Positions 8,094 through 16,561 are shown, counted from the first letter of the stretch. The stretch: DNA of 64,000 nucleotides from Aminomonas paucivorans DSM 12260 (GCF_000165795.1 NZ_CM001022.1:1645812-1709811), one strand, 5' to 3'. Numbers and translations: made by a program. The notes: generated by a model not told the origin, from the sequence alone.

Positions 8094-8365
8094 TTGCCGT
8101 GGCCTCCCTGCCTGAAAAGGGCCGCCACGGAGCAGATCGCCGTGAACAAGACCGCTCCCTCCCCAAGGGTATCGAAACCCCGGTAGTCGAAGACGATAGC
8201 GGTCACCACGTTGTTTGCCGCTTTCTCCGGCTGAGCCTTCTCCAGGTAATACTGGTCCATGGGCACCTCTCCCGGATCGCCGAAGGGGTGGACGCTGACC
8301 AGTCCCTGCCAGAGAATCCCCCCCAGAAGAAGAAGCGCCACGAGGTACAAGGCCTTGCTCCTCAT
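8090..8365 (-). CDS. mbhE: MbhE-like subunit (MrpA C-terminal domain homologue)
   Basis: A 91-residue membrane protein matching the C-terminal end of MrpA. The family segment NNVVTAIVFDYRGFDTLGE is clearly visible, with one transmembrane helix at each end. In Mrp antiporters this region is fused to MrpA; in mbh operons it is a separate gene, as here. It is coupled to its neighbours by 4-bp overlaps on both sides. Confidence 0.9.
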   Translation of the reverse strand: MRSKALYLVALLLLGGILWQGLVSVHPFGDPGEVPMDQYYLEKAQPEKAANNVVTAIVFDYRGFDTLGEGAVLFTAICSVAALFRQGGHGK

Positions 8366-8631
8366 CGGGGATCATCTTCCTTCTTCAGGCGTCCCAGCCG
8401 ACCACAGCCTTTTAGGGCGATCACGTAAATCGCCGTGGACAGGCCAGCTCCGATGGCAGCTTCCGCGATGGCCACGTCGGGGGCCTGGAGAATGTAGAAC
8501 TCCACGGAAAGCACGAGGCTCAAGCCTCCAAGAGCTATGACCGAGGACAGCATGTCCCGGGACCAAATGGCGTAAAACCCCGAGACCACCAGGAGCGTCA
8601 ACACCGCAATGTGGAGAAGATCCGCGCTCAT
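8362..8631 (-). CDS. mbhD: MbhD-like subunit (DUF4040, MrpA-related)
   Basis: An 89-residue three-helix membrane protein of the DUF4040/MrpA-related family. The characteristic segment LQAPDVAIAEAAIGAGLSTA contains the acidic residues conserved in this family. Corresponds to another stretch of the MrpA C-terminal region encoded separately. It starts on the last base of the MrpG-like stop (TGATG) and overlaps mbhE by 4 bp. Confidence 0.9.
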   Translation of the reverse strand: MSADLLHIAVLTLLVVSGFYAIWSRDMLSSVIALGGLSLVLSVEFYILQAPDVAIAEAAIGAGLSTAIYVIALKGCGRLGRLKKEDDPR

Positions 8632-8999
8632 CAGACCACCTTCCCCTTCCTGCGATCCTCCGCCAGCCGATCCACCACCGCATGGATCGGCGCCACACCG
8701 CTTCGATGGGCAGCCCGTGCCATGGCGTGGGCTCCCGTTGCGTTGGTCACCAGAAGAGCCACCACCGCCACAAGGGCATGAACGATCAACACGAGATACC
8801 GCCCTTCCCCTCCCTCAAAAAAACGATGGAGACCGTAAGCCACCACCGCCGCCGAGGTAAAAAGGCTGCCGAAGGTGGTACACTTCGTGGCTCCGTGGAG
8901 GCGGGTATACACATCCGGAAAGCGATAGAGGGCAAAGGTCCCCAGCAGGTTGAACCCCACCCCCACCAGAAGGAACAGGGCGACCAGGATTTGGACCAC
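8631..8999 (-). CDS. mbhC: MrpG-like antiporter subunit (MbhC)
   Basis: Three-helix membrane protein (122 residues) of the MnhG/PhaG family, recognised by GTFALYRFPDVYTRLHGATK and by the C-terminal half LVTNATGAHAMARAAHR. The start is either GTG 8999 (used, 4 bp after the MrpF stop) or TTG 9002; the Shine-Dalgarno GGAGGGGGG overlaps the end of the MrpF gene. Part of the Mrp module at the start of the operon. Confidence 0.9.
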   Translation of the reverse strand: MVQILVALFLLVGVGFNLLGTFALYRFPDVYTRLHGATKCTTFGSLFTSAAVVAYGLHRFFEGGEGRYLVLIVHALVAVVALLVTNATGAHAMARAAHRSGVAPIHAVVDRLAEDRRKGKVV

Positions 9000-9003
9000 C
9001 AAG

Positions 9004-9264
9004 CTACATCCCCCCTTCGATGAAGCGGGCAATGAACAGGGTTCCCACAAAGGAGAGAGCCGCATAGACGATGGAGATGTCCACCATGACCACAGAATCG
9101 TAGACCACGGAAAGAAGGATCATGATAGCGATGACCAGAGTGTTCATGGTGTCGTAGGCCACGAGACGATCCGAAGCCGTGGGGCCCGCCACGAGTCTCC
9201 CCATGATGAAGACTGCGGCCACTCCCAAGGCGGCTGCAACCCCAAGAAAGAGATTCTCCATCAT
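9004..9264 (-). CDS. mbhB: MrpF-like antiporter subunit (MbhB)
   Basis: Three-helix membrane protein (86 residues) of the MrpF/MnhF family, with the family motif RLVAGPTASDRLVAYDTMNT between the first two helices. ATG ATG start at 9264 overlaps the MrpE-like stop by 4 bp. Confidence 0.92.
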   Translation of the reverse strand: MMENLFLGVAAALGVAAVFIMGRLVAGPTASDRLVAYDTMNTLVIAIMILLSVVYDSVVMVDISIVYAALSFVGTLFIARFIEGGM

Positions 9265-9752
9265 TCCGCAATCCTCCGCGCCCAGGTCTCAAAGCTCCCG
9301 TACAGATCCTCCGGGGAGGGGGTCTCTTCCGCCAAGTAGAGACAATGGATGTAGAGGCTCCGATCCTCTTCGTCCACATCCACCGTCAAAGTACCGGGGG
9401 TCAAGGTGATGGAGTTGGCCAAGAGCGTCAATCCCGCATCGGAACGAAGGGCCGGAGTCACCTTCACGATTCCCGGACGGATGTGCCCCGTGATGACCCT
9501 CTTCGCCACATCCAGATTGGCCTTGACGAGCCCCACAAAAAACGGTCCGACGAGATAGCAGAGAAAATAGCCCCAACGGAGGGGATTGATTCCCGAAAGG
9601 GTGAAGTGCTTGTCCTTCATTCGCCTCTTGGCCACCAGGGAAATCCAGAACCCCACAAAACAGGCGATGCCGATTTCTCCCGGATCCAGTCCGCCCCCGG
9701 ACCAGGCCAGGAGCAGGTACGCCGCCACAGAAATCACGAAAACCACAACCAT
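9261..9752 (-). CDS. mbhA: MrpE-like antiporter subunit (MbhA), first gene of the mbh operon
   Basis: Membrane protein (163 residues) of the MrpE/MnhE family; two hydrophobic hairpins at the N terminus and the conserved cytoplasmic segment ANSITLTPGTLTVDVDEE. The ATG at 9752 has a good ribosome binding site (GGAGGGGG, 6-7 bases upstream). It opens the 14-gene operon, and the preceding 319-bp divergent region holds the presumed promoter. Confidence 0.92.
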   Translation of the reverse strand: MVVVFVISVAAYLLLAWSGGGLDPGEIGIACFVGFWISLVAKRRMKDKHFTLSGINPLRWGYFLCYLVGPFFVGLVKANLDVAKRVITGHIRPGIVKVTPALRSDAGLTLLANSITLTPGTLTVDVDEEDRSLYIHCLYLAEETPSPEDLYGSFETWARRIAE

Positions 9753-10071
9753 TTGGGTCCCCCTCCCCCTGAGTTGCTTCGTCCTGCACTCGCTTCCCTC
9801 GTCTTTTCTTGACGCTGAGGGGTACATACACAACACCTTGGGCTTCTTCCCTTGGAAGAAGCCCCCCCCCGGCTCGCCCATATGTCTTGTGCATCCATTA
9901 TACATACCGCGGCATCTGCGGGCATGGGAATATCATGAAAGAAAATAAAGAAACGATTCACGAAGCCCTGCTCTTCCTCGCTCTTGCGAAGAGCTTACCT
10001 CTCTTTCCCGGGTTCTCCTGAAAGCTGCTCACCACTATAATCAAAAGAACAAGGGGCAAGGAGGGGACTTC
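9753..10071. promoter_or_regulatory. Divergent regulatory region between mbhA and the HD-GYP gene
   Basis: This 319-bp region has no convincing gene. On the minus strand a TATAAT at 9902-9897 is the best -10 for the mbh operon, with no clear -35. The resulting leader of about 140 nt would contain a perfect 10-bp hairpin (9841-9850 with 9854-9863, loop CTT) beside a run of ten C (ten G in the transcript). On the plus strand TATAAT at 10036-10041 with a weak -35 (TTCTCC at 10013-10018, 17-bp spacing) fits the HD-GYP gene. Promoter calls are by eye and unproven. Confidence 0.5.
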
Positions 10072-12441
10072 ATGAGTTTAAGGAAGCGGCTGATCCTTCT
10101 GATTCTGGGAACCCTCGTCCTGACCCTGGGGCTCACCTGGTTCTCCTATGAAAGGAGCCACCGGGTCCTCCATTCCAACCTCAACCAGATGGGTAACCAT
10201 ACGGCCCTCCAGGTGGCCAAGGTGGTGGATGAATATGTGGATCGGCTCCAATCCACCGTCATCAACGTAAGCCAAATGGTTCGCCTTGCCCACGCACAAA
10301 ACCCCAACGCCAAGGATGACGATTTGGCACCCCTTTTCCAGCAGGCTTTTTCCGTCAACAAGGGGAAGGGGATCGTGGATGTCTTCATGGGTCTGGAAAA
10401 GGACGGCAGTTTTGTGGACGGGACCGGATGGCGCGAACCGGAAGGCTACGACTGCAGGCGCCGTCCCTGGTACCGGGAAACGATCCGGGGAAGGGGACCG
10501 ATCCTGACGACCCCCTATCTGGACATGATTACGGGACGGCCGGTTGTCAGCGTGACCCTGCCCCTCTACGAAGAAACGGGGACACTCCTTGGAGTCGTGG
10601 GGATCGATGTGGACCTCAAACCCCTGGGAGACATGGTGGCACGGCAACAGCTCCTAGGGGAAGGCTACGGCATCCTGACGGACGCATCGGGGTCCCTGTT
10701 GGCCTACCCCGATCCCAAGGCCCTTTTGGAGGAAAACATTTCAGCACCCTCCAGCAGGCTTTCCCCTTCTCTCACGGCCATCGGACGGAACATGGTGGCC
10801 CGAAAGACGGGATTTGGTGACTTTTTCGCCCCCGGCTCTCGGGATCCCATGCGCGCTTTCTATGCCCCCACACGAAGCGGCCTCCTCGTCGCCATCGTCT
10901 TCCCCCGCAAGGCGCTCGACACCTACCTCCGCTCCCTTGCCCTCGAAAGCGTCTGGGGGACCCTCGGGACCCTCGTCCTTGTTCTCGCCCTTCTGGTTCC
11001 GGTGGTTTGGGGCATCCGCAGGCCGCTGATCAGCCTCCTCCAGACTTCCGAGAGCATCCAGCATCAGCTCTCCCAGACCGCGACCTTCGAAGACGTGGCC
11101 TTCTCCCTCCAACGCCTCACCAAGGACATCCAGAACCAGACGGAAAAGGTCCGGGTTCCGGAAATCCAAAAGCTCCTTGGCAGCTTGGGGCAAACGCTGC
11201 AGGTCATCTCCCAGCAACAGGAGGAAATCACCGCCTACATCGAAGAAACCACCGCCATGAACAACACCCTTGAGGACATGAACTTTGCCCTCCAGCAGAG
11301 GGAACGGATCTGGTCCCGCACCCTCGACGTCTCCCGGGCGGTGACGGGGACCATGGATTTCTACAAGGAGCTGCGGCACATTGCCGACACGGTCCATCAG
11401 GTGGCGGAGGCCTTCGGCGTTTCCATTTGCACCCTCGAGGAGGAAAGGTTGGTTCCCCGGACCTTTGTGGGCTACGAAAACCGGACCTACCTCGGGACCA
11501 TCCCGCTGCAAAACTCGGTGGCAGGAAGAGCCTTGGACCGGAAACAGCCCATTTGGGTCCCGCGGGTGGACCAGGAAACGGAATACGTGGAGTTCCACCC
11601 CAACGTCGTTTCGGAGGTGGAAATCCCGCTCCTCCATTACGGGGAAACCGTGGGGGTCCTGGATATCGGCTTCGATCAGGAAAGGCAACCCGACGCAAAA
11701 CTCCTGGAGACCCTCATCCCCGTGGCCTCCGCTCTGGCAGGGTTTATCCACGCCTCCCGATCTCAGAAGGAGATCCGGAATTCCTACCGCTACCTGGCGG
11801 ATAAGCTCCAGAACATCACCGGCATCTACCATGACGAAACGGCGGAGCACCTCGAGCGGGTGGGAGCCTACTGCCGCCTGATGGCCCAATGGCTCGGTCG
11901 CAGCCCCCAGGAACGAGAGGATATCGCCCTCTTCTCTCGCCTTCACGATATCGGGAAAATCCGTATCCCCCTTTCCATCCTGGCAAAGCCCTCCGCCTTG
12001 ACTCCAGAGGAGATGGAGGTCATGAGACAGCACACCACCTGGGGGGCGGAGCTTTTGGGCGACGCCCGCTGGCTCCGCATGGCCCGCAACATCTGCCTTT
12101 GCCACCACGAAAAATGGGATGGATCCGGCTACCCTCGGGGGCTTCGAGGAGAGGAGATCCCCTGGGAAGGGCAGGTGGTGGCCCTCGCGGACATCTACGA
12201 CGCCCTTCGCGCAAAGCGCGTCTACAAGGGGCCCATGCCTCATGCCGAAGTGGCCCGGGTCATCCTGGAAGGGGACGGCAGAACCATGCCCAACCACTTC
12301 AGCCCCACCATCCAAGCCTTCTTCGCGGACAACATCTACACATGGGCGCCATCTTCGACCAAGCTCTCCTGCTTGCCCCCTCACCCACAAAGCCCCCGGA
12401 ATGATCAGCCCGGAAGCCATTCCCCGCTCAGCCCGGAATAG
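10072..12441 (+). CDS. Membrane receptor with dCache, GAF and HD-GYP domains (c-di-GMP phosphodiesterase)
   Basis: Predicted ligand-regulated phosphodiesterase of cyclic di-GMP (789 residues). Order: N-terminal membrane anchor (residues 6-24), extracellular dCache domain (about 30-285), second membrane helix (about 293-315), a HAMP-like and coiled-coil region (to about 420), GAF domain (about 430-560), and HD-GYP domain (about 575-760). The HD motif LHDIGK (near 624) and the HHEKWDGSGYP motif (678 on) are complete, so it should be catalytically active. In the dCache domain Tyr126, Arg131, Trp133, Tyr134, Tyr149, Asp151 and Asp179 match the spacing of the amino-acid-binding motif known from PctA-type receptors. 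RBS AAGGAGGGG precedes the ATG. The last 30 residues are proline-rich and unlike the family. Confidence 0.9.
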   Translation: MSLRKRLILLILGTLVLTLGLTWFSYERSHRVLHSNLNQMGNHTALQVAKVVDEYVDRLQSTVINVSQMVRLAHAQNPNAKDDDLAPLFQQAFSVNKGKGIVDVFMGLEKDGSFVDGTGWREPEGYDCRRRPWYRETIRGRGPILTTPYLDMITGRPVVSVTLPLYEETGTLLGVVGIDVDLKPLGDMVARQQLLGEGYGILTDASGSLLAYPDPKALLEENISAPSSRLSPSLTAIGRNMVARKTGFGDFFAPGSRDPMRAFYAPTRSGLLVAIVFPRKALDTYLRSLALESVWGTLGTLVLVLALLVPVVWGIRRPLISLLQTSESIQHQLSQTATFEDVAFSLQRLTKDIQNQTEKVRVPEIQKLLGSLGQTLQVISQQQEEITAYIEETTAMNNTLEDMNFALQQRERIWSRTLDVSRAVTGTMDFYKELRHIADTVHQVAEAFGVSICTLEEERLVPRTFVGYENRTYLGTIPLQNSVAGRALDRKQPIWVPRVDQETEYVEFHPNVVSEVEIPLLHYGETVGVLDIGFDQERQPDAKLLETLIPVASALAGFIHASRSQKEIRNSYRYLADKLQNITGIYHDETAEHLERVGAYCRLMAQWLGRSPQEREDIALFSRLHDIGKIRIPLSILAKPSALTPEEMEVMRQHTTWGAELLGDARWLRMARNICLCHHEKWDGSGYPRGLRGEEIPWEGQVVALADIYDALRAKRVYKGPMPHAEVARVILEGDGRTMPNHFSPTIQAFFADNIYTWAPSSTKLSCLPPHPQSPRNDQPGSHSPLSPE

Positions 12442-12562
12442 ACCAGGGCTTCGGGGACAGTCCGGAGGGCTTGTGGTAGAGTGGACTCCGTTGGAGACGG
12501 GCGCTGTGGGCCTGTCTCGTGCGCTCTTGCCCCTAATGACACGAGACGAGAGGAGCGACCGG

Positions 12563-13168
12563 ATGAGAATCCTGATGGACGGCGCGGAATGGAAACCCCG
12601 CGAGAGCTCGGTCCCCGTCGAACACGCGGCGCTGCTGGAAACCTTGAAGGTGGAGGCTCTTGCGCAAGGGCGCGTCCTGCTGCAGCTTTCCGTCGACGGC
12701 AGCGAAATCGACGAGGAAGGGTTTCGAACCCTGCAGGGAGGCCTGGAGCTGCGGTGCACCACGTGCCCGGTGCGGGACTTGGTGCGGGATTCCCTTCGCC
12801 AGGCACGAGACTTCTTCCCTGCCCTGCTTCGTGGAGTGGAAGGCATCGCGGACCGGTTGGAACAGGGAAAAACCCAAGAAGCCCTCCAGCTTCTCCAACA
12901 AGCAACGGAAGGCATCGGGTGGATTCTCCACGTCCTTCAGAACTGCCGTCTCCTCCTGGGCATGACTCAGGAAGACCAGGAATCGGGAACCATCCAGACG
13001 GACTGCATCCGTCTTCAGGGTTTGCTGGAGAACATTTCTGAATCCTTGGAACAGGAACGTTTCTTCGAGCTCGCCTTCCGCCTTCGGGAGGAACTTCTGC
13101 CCCTTCTCAGGAGGCTGGAGCGCTATGCAGAGCAATACCTGACCACTGCCGAAGAAGGGGTCCAATGA
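12563..13168 (+). CDS. Uncharacterised helical cytoplasmic protein
   Basis: I do not recognise this 201-residue protein. It has no signal peptide or membrane segment. After a short beta-rich start (residues 1-50, including VLLQLSVDGSEIDEEGF) it is almost wholly alpha-helical with long amphipathic stretches rich in Leu, Glu and Gln. One Cys pair (RCTTC) lies near residue 70. The ATG at 12563 was chosen because a GAGGAG ribosome binding site lies 8 bases upstream and codon use changes there. It lies 121 bp after the HD-GYP gene and 62 bp before the UPF0104 gene on the same strand. A signalling or flagellar accessory role is possible but not shown. Confidence 0.6.
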   Translation: MRILMDGAEWKPRESSVPVEHAALLETLKVEALAQGRVLLQLSVDGSEIDEEGFRTLQGGLELRCTTCPVRDLVRDSLRQARDFFPALLRGVEGIADRLEQGKTQEALQLLQQATEGIGWILHVLQNCRLLLGMTQEDQESGTIQTDCIRLQGLLENISESLEQERFFELAFRLREELLPLLRRLERYAEQYLTTAEEGVQ

Positions 13169-13230
13169 CCTGCTGGCCCGGCACGACGCAGCCTTTTCCT
13201 CTGGCCATTTCGGATTCGTGGTAGCGGACC

Positions 13231-14286
13231 GTGACGGTACGAAAAGGATTCACTCTTTTTCTTGTTTTCGCGTTTACCATGAGCCTCCTGGTTTTGGGGT
13301 TCAGCATGGACAAGCAGACCTTCGCGCTTGTCCTGGAGGCCCATAGGGGAAAGCTCCTTTTCGCCTGCAGCCTGGTCCTTTTGATGTGGACACTGGATGC
13401 CTTCAAGTTCATCTTCCTTACAAAGGCGGCAGGAGAAAAGCTCTCTTTCCGCCTCTCGATGCTTTTGGTCTGGCTGAACTACTTCGGCTGCGCTATCACT
13501 CCCATGCAAAGCGGTGGAGGCCCTTTCCAGATCTACCTCCTTTACAAGAACGGCATCTCCGTAGGCAAGGGTTTTGCCATCACCTTGGTACGAACGCTCC
13601 TCACCCTCTTCGTCCTGGGCCTCGCCTTCCCCGTTGCGCTGCTTCTCCAGCCAGACCTGCTTCAGGGACACCATTATCTCAAGGGATTCATCACCTATGT
13701 TCTGGTCCTCCTCATGGCAATCTGGGGCTTGGTCACGCTGAGCCTCGTTCGTCCAGACTGGATCAAACGCTGGGCCCGCGTCGGGACCCTTTGGCTGAAG
13801 CGATTGGGTGTGGTCAAGCCGGGAAAGGTCCTGCGCATCGTCCGGCACATCGGCCGAGAGATCGACGTCTACAACGACAACATCCGGCTGTTCTGCACCT
13901 CCGGACGCAAAGATCTCTTCTACGCCACCCTTCTGGCGATCCTTCAGGTGGTGGCGCAGCTGTCGGTGCTCCCCTGCCTCATTTGGGCCATGGGGCTTCC
14001 CGTGGAGTACCTCAAAGCGTTGCTCCTCCAGGCGCTGTTTCTCTTCCTGCTCTACTTTGTCCCCACCCCCGGAGGGAGCGGCGCGGCAGAAGGTGGGGCC
14101 GCCGCGGTCTTTCGACTCCTGGTTCCCTGGAATATGGCGGGCCTGATGGCCATTTCCTGGAGGTTCCTCACGGAGTACACGGGCATCCTCCTGGGGACCT
14201 GGGTCGCCCTGCGCTACCTGGGGTGGAATCTGGCGGAGCAGCTGATGCAGGAAAAGGGACAGGAAGACACCGTGGAAGGGGAATAA
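13231..14286 (+). CDS. UPF0104 / lysylphosphatidylglycerol synthase-type membrane protein (flippase-like)
   Basis: Integral membrane protein (351 residues, about eight hydrophobic segments) of the family formed by the membrane domain of MprF-type proteins. Two family motifs are clear: ITPMQSGGGPFQIYLLYKNG (about residues 90-109) and FVPTPGGSGAAEGG (about 275-288). The catalytic transferase domain of full MprF proteins is absent, so a role in moving or modifying lipids or glycolipids is more likely than aminoacyl transfer. GTG start with no strong ribosome binding site. Followed directly by a strong terminator. The substrate cannot be predicted. Confidence 0.8.
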   Translation: MTVRKGFTLFLVFAFTMSLLVLGFSMDKQTFALVLEAHRGKLLFACSLVLLMWTLDAFKFIFLTKAAGEKLSFRLSMLLVWLNYFGCAITPMQSGGGPFQIYLLYKNGISVGKGFAITLVRTLLTLFVLGLAFPVALLLQPDLLQGHHYLKGFITYVLVLLMAIWGLVTLSLVRPDWIKRWARVGTLWLKRLGVVKPGKVLRIVRHIGREIDVYNDNIRLFCTSGRKDLFYATLLAILQVVAQLSVLPCLIWAMGLPVEYLKALLLQALFLFLLYFVPTPGGSGAAEGGAAAVFRLLVPWNMAGLMAISWRFLTEYTGILLGTWVALRYLGWNLAEQLMQEKGQEDTVEGE

Positions 14287-14297
14287 GCGGCCTTTTG

Positions 14298-14347
14298 CGT
14301 CGGGGGGAAGGGGATCTTTCGCATCCCCTTCCCCCCGACGTTTTTTT
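14298..14347 (+). terminator. Rho-independent terminator after the UPF0104 gene
   Basis: An 18-bp perfect stem (14298-14315 with 14323-14340, loop CTTTCGC) followed by seven T. One of the strongest terminators of the window. Confidence 0.95.
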
Positions 14348-14356
14348 GGGGGCGGA

Positions 14357-15601
14357 TCAGATACGAGCCATGTTGCTGCCGTACAGTCTCTGCCACGTAT
14401 CGTTGTACACCTGTCCCACCGGTAAGGGCTGAGCCGCCAACCCCTCTTCGATGGCTTTTTGCGCCACCGCCTCCGCCACGCGAGGGGCGACTTCGTCGCA
14501 AAACGGATCGGGGATGATATGCATGGGAGAGAGCTGTCGCTTATCCACCACCCCGGCGAGGGCGTAGGCCGCAGCCAGGAGCATGGAATCCGTCAAAGCC
14601 CGAGCCCGGACGTCCAAGGCCCCTCTCATGATGCCGGGGAAGGCGTGGAGGTTCGGCATGGAATTATGGCTCTCTCCCGCCCCGGTAGCCACAACTTCGG
14701 CCCCCGCAGCCACCGCCGCTTCGTAGGAGATCTCCGGCTCCGGAAGGGCAAGGGAGAAGACCACGCTTCGCGGAGCCATCCGTCGAACCTGCTCCGCTTC
14801 CAAAGCACGGCTCCGAGAAAGCCCGATGAAGACATCCGCCCCTTCCAGAGCCTCCGCCGCACCTCCCTTAAGACCCTCCGGATTGGTCCTCAGGGCGAGC
14901 TCCGTCTGGATGTGGTCCATCCTGGGGTTGGCCTCGTTGAGGATACCCGAGCTGTTGAGGCAGATGAGATTTCTGGCCCCCGCCTTCAGGAGCAAATCCG
15001 CCGTCGCTACCCCTGCAGCCCCAGCCCCCATCACCACGATGCGGGTTGTTTCGAGCTTTTTCTCCACCAATCCCAGGGCATTGACGAGAGCTGCCAGGAC
15101 CAGCACCGCCGTTCCCTGCTGGTCGTCGCAGAGAACCGGGATGTCCAGCGAATCGCGAAGCGCCCGGACCACGGTGAAGGTGTTGGGGCTTGCGATGTCC
15201 TCGATGTTGATGCCTCCCACCGTCGGGGCAAGAAGGCGGACGCAATGGACCACATCTTGAGGATCCCGGGTGTCCAGACAAATGGGGAAAGCGTTGATGT
15301 CCCCGAAGAGCTTGAAGAGCAGACACTTTCCTTCCATCACCGGCAAAGCCGCATGAGGGCCCACGTCCCCCAGACCCAGGACCGCGCTCCCATCCGTGAC
15401 CACGGCAATCCGGTTGCCCCTTCCCGTGTAGTCGTAGCTGAGAAGGGGATCCTCCGCGATGGACAGTGCGGCAGGGACGCTTCCGGGAACATAGGCCATG
15501 GCCAGGTCGTCTTCGTTCTGCACGTTCATACTGGGGTAGATCTTGATCTTCCCGCGCGCTTTCCGATGCAGTTCCAACGCTCGAATGCGGTCAATCGTCA
15601 T
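14357..15601 (-). CDS. NAD(P)-dependent malic enzyme (malate oxidoreductase, decarboxylating)
   Basis: Predicted to convert malate to pyruvate and CO2 with reduction of NAD(P) (414 residues, the short bacterial form without the phosphotransacetylase domain). Recognised segments are YTGRGNRIAVVTDGSAVLGLGDVG, the metal-binding region INIEDIASP, DDQQGTA, the nucleotide-binding GAGAAGVATADLLLKAG and the late SHNSMPNLHAFPG. The family histidine before DDQ is Cys here (LCDDQQGTA) and the usual FAGID motif reads FGDIN, so it is a somewhat divergent member. Its start overlaps the stop of the MBL-fold gene by 4 bp. Cofactor preference is not assigned. Confidence 0.85.
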   Translation of the reverse strand: MTIDRIRALELHRKARGKIKIYPSMNVQNEDDLAMAYVPGSVPAALSIAEDPLLSYDYTGRGNRIAVVTDGSAVLGLGDVGPHAALPVMEGKCLLFKLFGDINAFPICLDTRDPQDVVHCVRLLAPTVGGINIEDIASPNTFTVVRALRDSLDIPVLCDDQQGTAVLVLAALVNALGLVEKKLETTRIVVMGAGAAGVATADLLLKAGARNLICLNSSGILNEANPRMDHIQTELALRTNPEGLKGGAAEALEGADVFIGLSRSRALEAEQVRRMAPRSVVFSLALPEPEISYEAAVAAGAEVVATGAGESHNSMPNLHAFPGIMRGALDVRARALTDSMLLAAAYALAGVVDKRQLSPMHIIPDPFCDEVAPRVAEAVAQKAIEEGLAAQPLPVGQVYNDTWQRLYGSNMARI

Positions 15602-16512
15602 GATGGCAGGACCTCCTTGGATGAGGGCTCTGGTGATATCGATACGGTGGTTTCTTTCAAAAACCTCTCGGTGTGGCTTCCCCAGGCCGGGGCGAAACTA
15701 CCCCCCGGGTGAAGGGTTCCAGCCTGGAGATCCACCACCAGTCCGTCCCTGGCGGCCACCACATCCGTCCTCCCGGACCCCAGCGAGGATGCGAGAGTCT
15801 CGGGATCTCTGCTAAGGATGCCACGACCAAGGTGGGTGAGCAACAAAACCCGCGGGGCCATTTCCTGAAGCAGGCGCTCCACGTCGGGAATGGCGAAATG
15901 GTCCAATCCAGGCAGCTCTCTCTGCAACGTCACGTTCAAAACCAGGATGTCGCAGCAGGAAAATCGTTCCGCCAGGGCGGCAAAGGGGCGCGTATCGCTG
16001 ATGATTCCCCAGGGGGGCAGCCCCTCCCCTCGGAACACCATGCCATAACACTGGACTCCGTGATGGAGAAGCCCCACCGCCTCCACTTCCGCCCGGTCCC
16101 CCAAGGACAGCCTCGTACCGTCCCGCCACGTATGCAGGTTCTCTACCTTGCGGGCCAGGTACTGCAGGAGAACCGGTTCCTCTCCCCGAAGAGCATCCTC
16201 CGGGAGCGCCACCGTGCCTCGCTGAACGAATCCTCCCTCCATCATGGCCTCCACGAGGACGTTCATGTCCGTGCAGTGGTCGATGTGGCGATGGCTCAGA
16301 AGGACGCCATCCAAAGCCGTAGGGTTCAGCTCCGGGACAGCGCTACAGAGGTGCACCAGACATCCCGGGCCAGGATCCACCACCCCCCGGAACCCCCCGT
16401 AGGAAAACCAGAGCCCCCCAGAGGCACGCATCTGGTGCATCGTGGCGAATCGTGCACCTGCAGTGCCCAGAAATCGGAGGGAATGCGCAGGATAACAGGC
16501 AAGTGCGTTCAC
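15598..16512 (-). CDS. MBL-fold metal-dependent hydrolase
   Basis: Metallo-beta-lactamase superfamily protein (304 residues) without signal peptide. The metal motif H-x-H-x-D-H is seen as SHRHIDHCTD (about residue 74 on), followed by later metal ligands in LLHHG, SDTRP and LTHLG. This pattern belongs to the beta-lactamase-like phosphodiesterase/nuclease-type hydrolases and the substrate is unknown. The start is uncertain: GTG 16512 was used because an AGGGGG element lies at good distance; TTG 16518 also fits. It is the first gene of a pair with malic enzyme (4-bp overlap). Confidence 0.78.
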   Translation of the reverse strand: MNALACYPAHSLRFLGTAGARFATMHQMRASGGLWFSYGGFRGVVDPGPGCLVHLCSAVPELNPTALDGVLLSHRHIDHCTDMNVLVEAMMEGGFVQRGTVALPEDALRGEEPVLLQYLARKVENLHTWRDGTRLSLGDRAEVEAVGLLHHGVQCYGMVFRGEGLPPWGIISDTRPFAALAERFSCCDILVLNVTLQRELPGLDHFAIPDVERLLQEMAPRVLLLTHLGRGILSRDPETLASSLGSGRTDVVAARDGLVVDLQAGTLHPGGSFAPAWGSHTERFLKETTVSISPEPSSKEVLPS

Positions 16513-16561
16513 GACCAAGACCCCCTTCGCCTTGCCCCAAGCAGGACAGGTTTCAGCAAAA

